Shown here: one piece after another, positions 5,847 through 5,927 of the stretch
How positions within the stretch are numbered: the first letter of the stretch is position 1
How the letters are laid out: every line of letters begins with the position of its first letter
Assembly (NCBI GenBank): GCA_021850405.1
Contig: JAJZMA010000262.1
Span: 1 to 5,927, forward strand
Direction of reading: 5' to 3'
Source of the DNA: a bacterium
GTDB lineage: Bacteria; Chloroflexota; Dormibacteria; Aeolococcales; Aeolococcaceae
Length of the DNA: 5,927 nucleotides
Notes under the pieces: generated by a model
The model's input: only the letters and a program-made list of their open reading frames with translations
What the model was told of the DNA's origin: nothing
Databases searched by the model: none
Made by a program: the position numbers and the translations under genes

Positions 5847-5927
5847 ATGGCATCTGCAATGCTTTCTAACTACGCTCCCATCCTGCTGTTTTTTGGAATC
5901 TGCGTACTGATGGGCACCCTGGTGCCG
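5847..5927 (+). CDS. nuoA: NADH:quinone oxidoreductase subunit A (NuoA), N-terminus only
   Basis: The last 27 codons of the window encode MASAMLSNYAPILLFF followed by a hydrophobic stretch that reaches the right edge. The pattern M-L-x-x-Y-x-P-I-L-L-F followed by a transmembrane helix is the standard start of NuoA (complex I subunit 3-like), the first gene of most nuo operons. NuoA is a three-helix membrane subunit at the joint between the membrane and peripheral arms of complex I. Complex I couples NADH (or another donor) oxidation to quinone reduction and ion pumping. Either ATG 5847 or ATG 5859 could be the start; neither has a clear Shine-Dalgarno, and homologs often begin at the equivalent of the second. 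Because only 27 residues are visible the call rests on a short match, so confidence is moderate. Confidence 0.68.
   Translation, partial: MASAMLSNYAPILLFFGICVLMGTLVP

Noticed and set aside
5494..5910. Open frames on both strands in the nuoA upstream region
   Set aside because: Their composition is random, they have no recognisable motif, and the plus one conflicts with the nuoA frame.

Overview
The window looks like a chromosomal segment of a moderately GC-rich bacterium. It carries six protein genes that can be supported from sequence, plus one partial gene at each edge counted among them. The long hydrophobic, Thr/Pro/Ser-linked lipoprotein, the mixed ATG/GTG starts and the complex I gene would fit a Chloroflexota lineage such as Ktedonobacteria. 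That placement is a guess from general style, because no rRNA or other marker gene is present. There is no transposase, integrase, phage gene, CRISPR array, tRNA or rRNA that I can recognise.

Layout from left to right. (1) Positions 1-1187, minus strand: a secreted lipoprotein gene (453-1187, GTG start) whose 3' end overlaps by 20 nt the start of an alpha/beta-hydrolase gene (start at 472, running off the left edge). The two are probably one translationally coupled unit. (2) Positions 1188-1362: a divergent intergenic region. (3) 1363-1833, plus strand: a RidA/YjgF-family protein. (4) 1834-2176: a noncoding leader with a possible weak terminator after ridA and a structured, G-rich 5'UTR. (5) 2177-3940, plus strand: a complete ABC exporter half-transporter (membrane domain fused to ATPase), started at GTG behind a strong GGAGGT ribosome binding site. 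(6) 3941-4268: noncoding, between convergent genes, with a perfect short palindrome and a C7-T-C7 tract (G-quadruplex motif on the minus strand). (7) 4269-5428, minus strand: a soluble protein of unknown family (221 aa) followed after 122 nt by a small DoxX-like membrane protein. (8) 5429-5846: a divergent intergenic region with stacked inverted repeats. (9) 5847 to the right edge, plus strand: the first 27 codons of what looks like nuoA, the usual first gene of the NADH:quinone oxidoreductase operon.

Functionally this is a housekeeping neighbourhood: envelope (lipoprotein, hydrolase, ABC exporter, DoxX), metabolite-damage control (RidA) and respiration (nuoA). Apart from the lipoprotein/hydrolase pair and possibly the unknown/DoxX pair, the genes are arranged as separate transcription units with divergent or convergent partners. 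I do not see a convincing new multi-gene system. The items most worth a second look are the unknown His-rich 221-aa protein beside DoxX and nuoA, the alternating GAGTC/GACTC repeats just before nuoA, and the ABC gene leader, which can form mutually exclusive hairpins.
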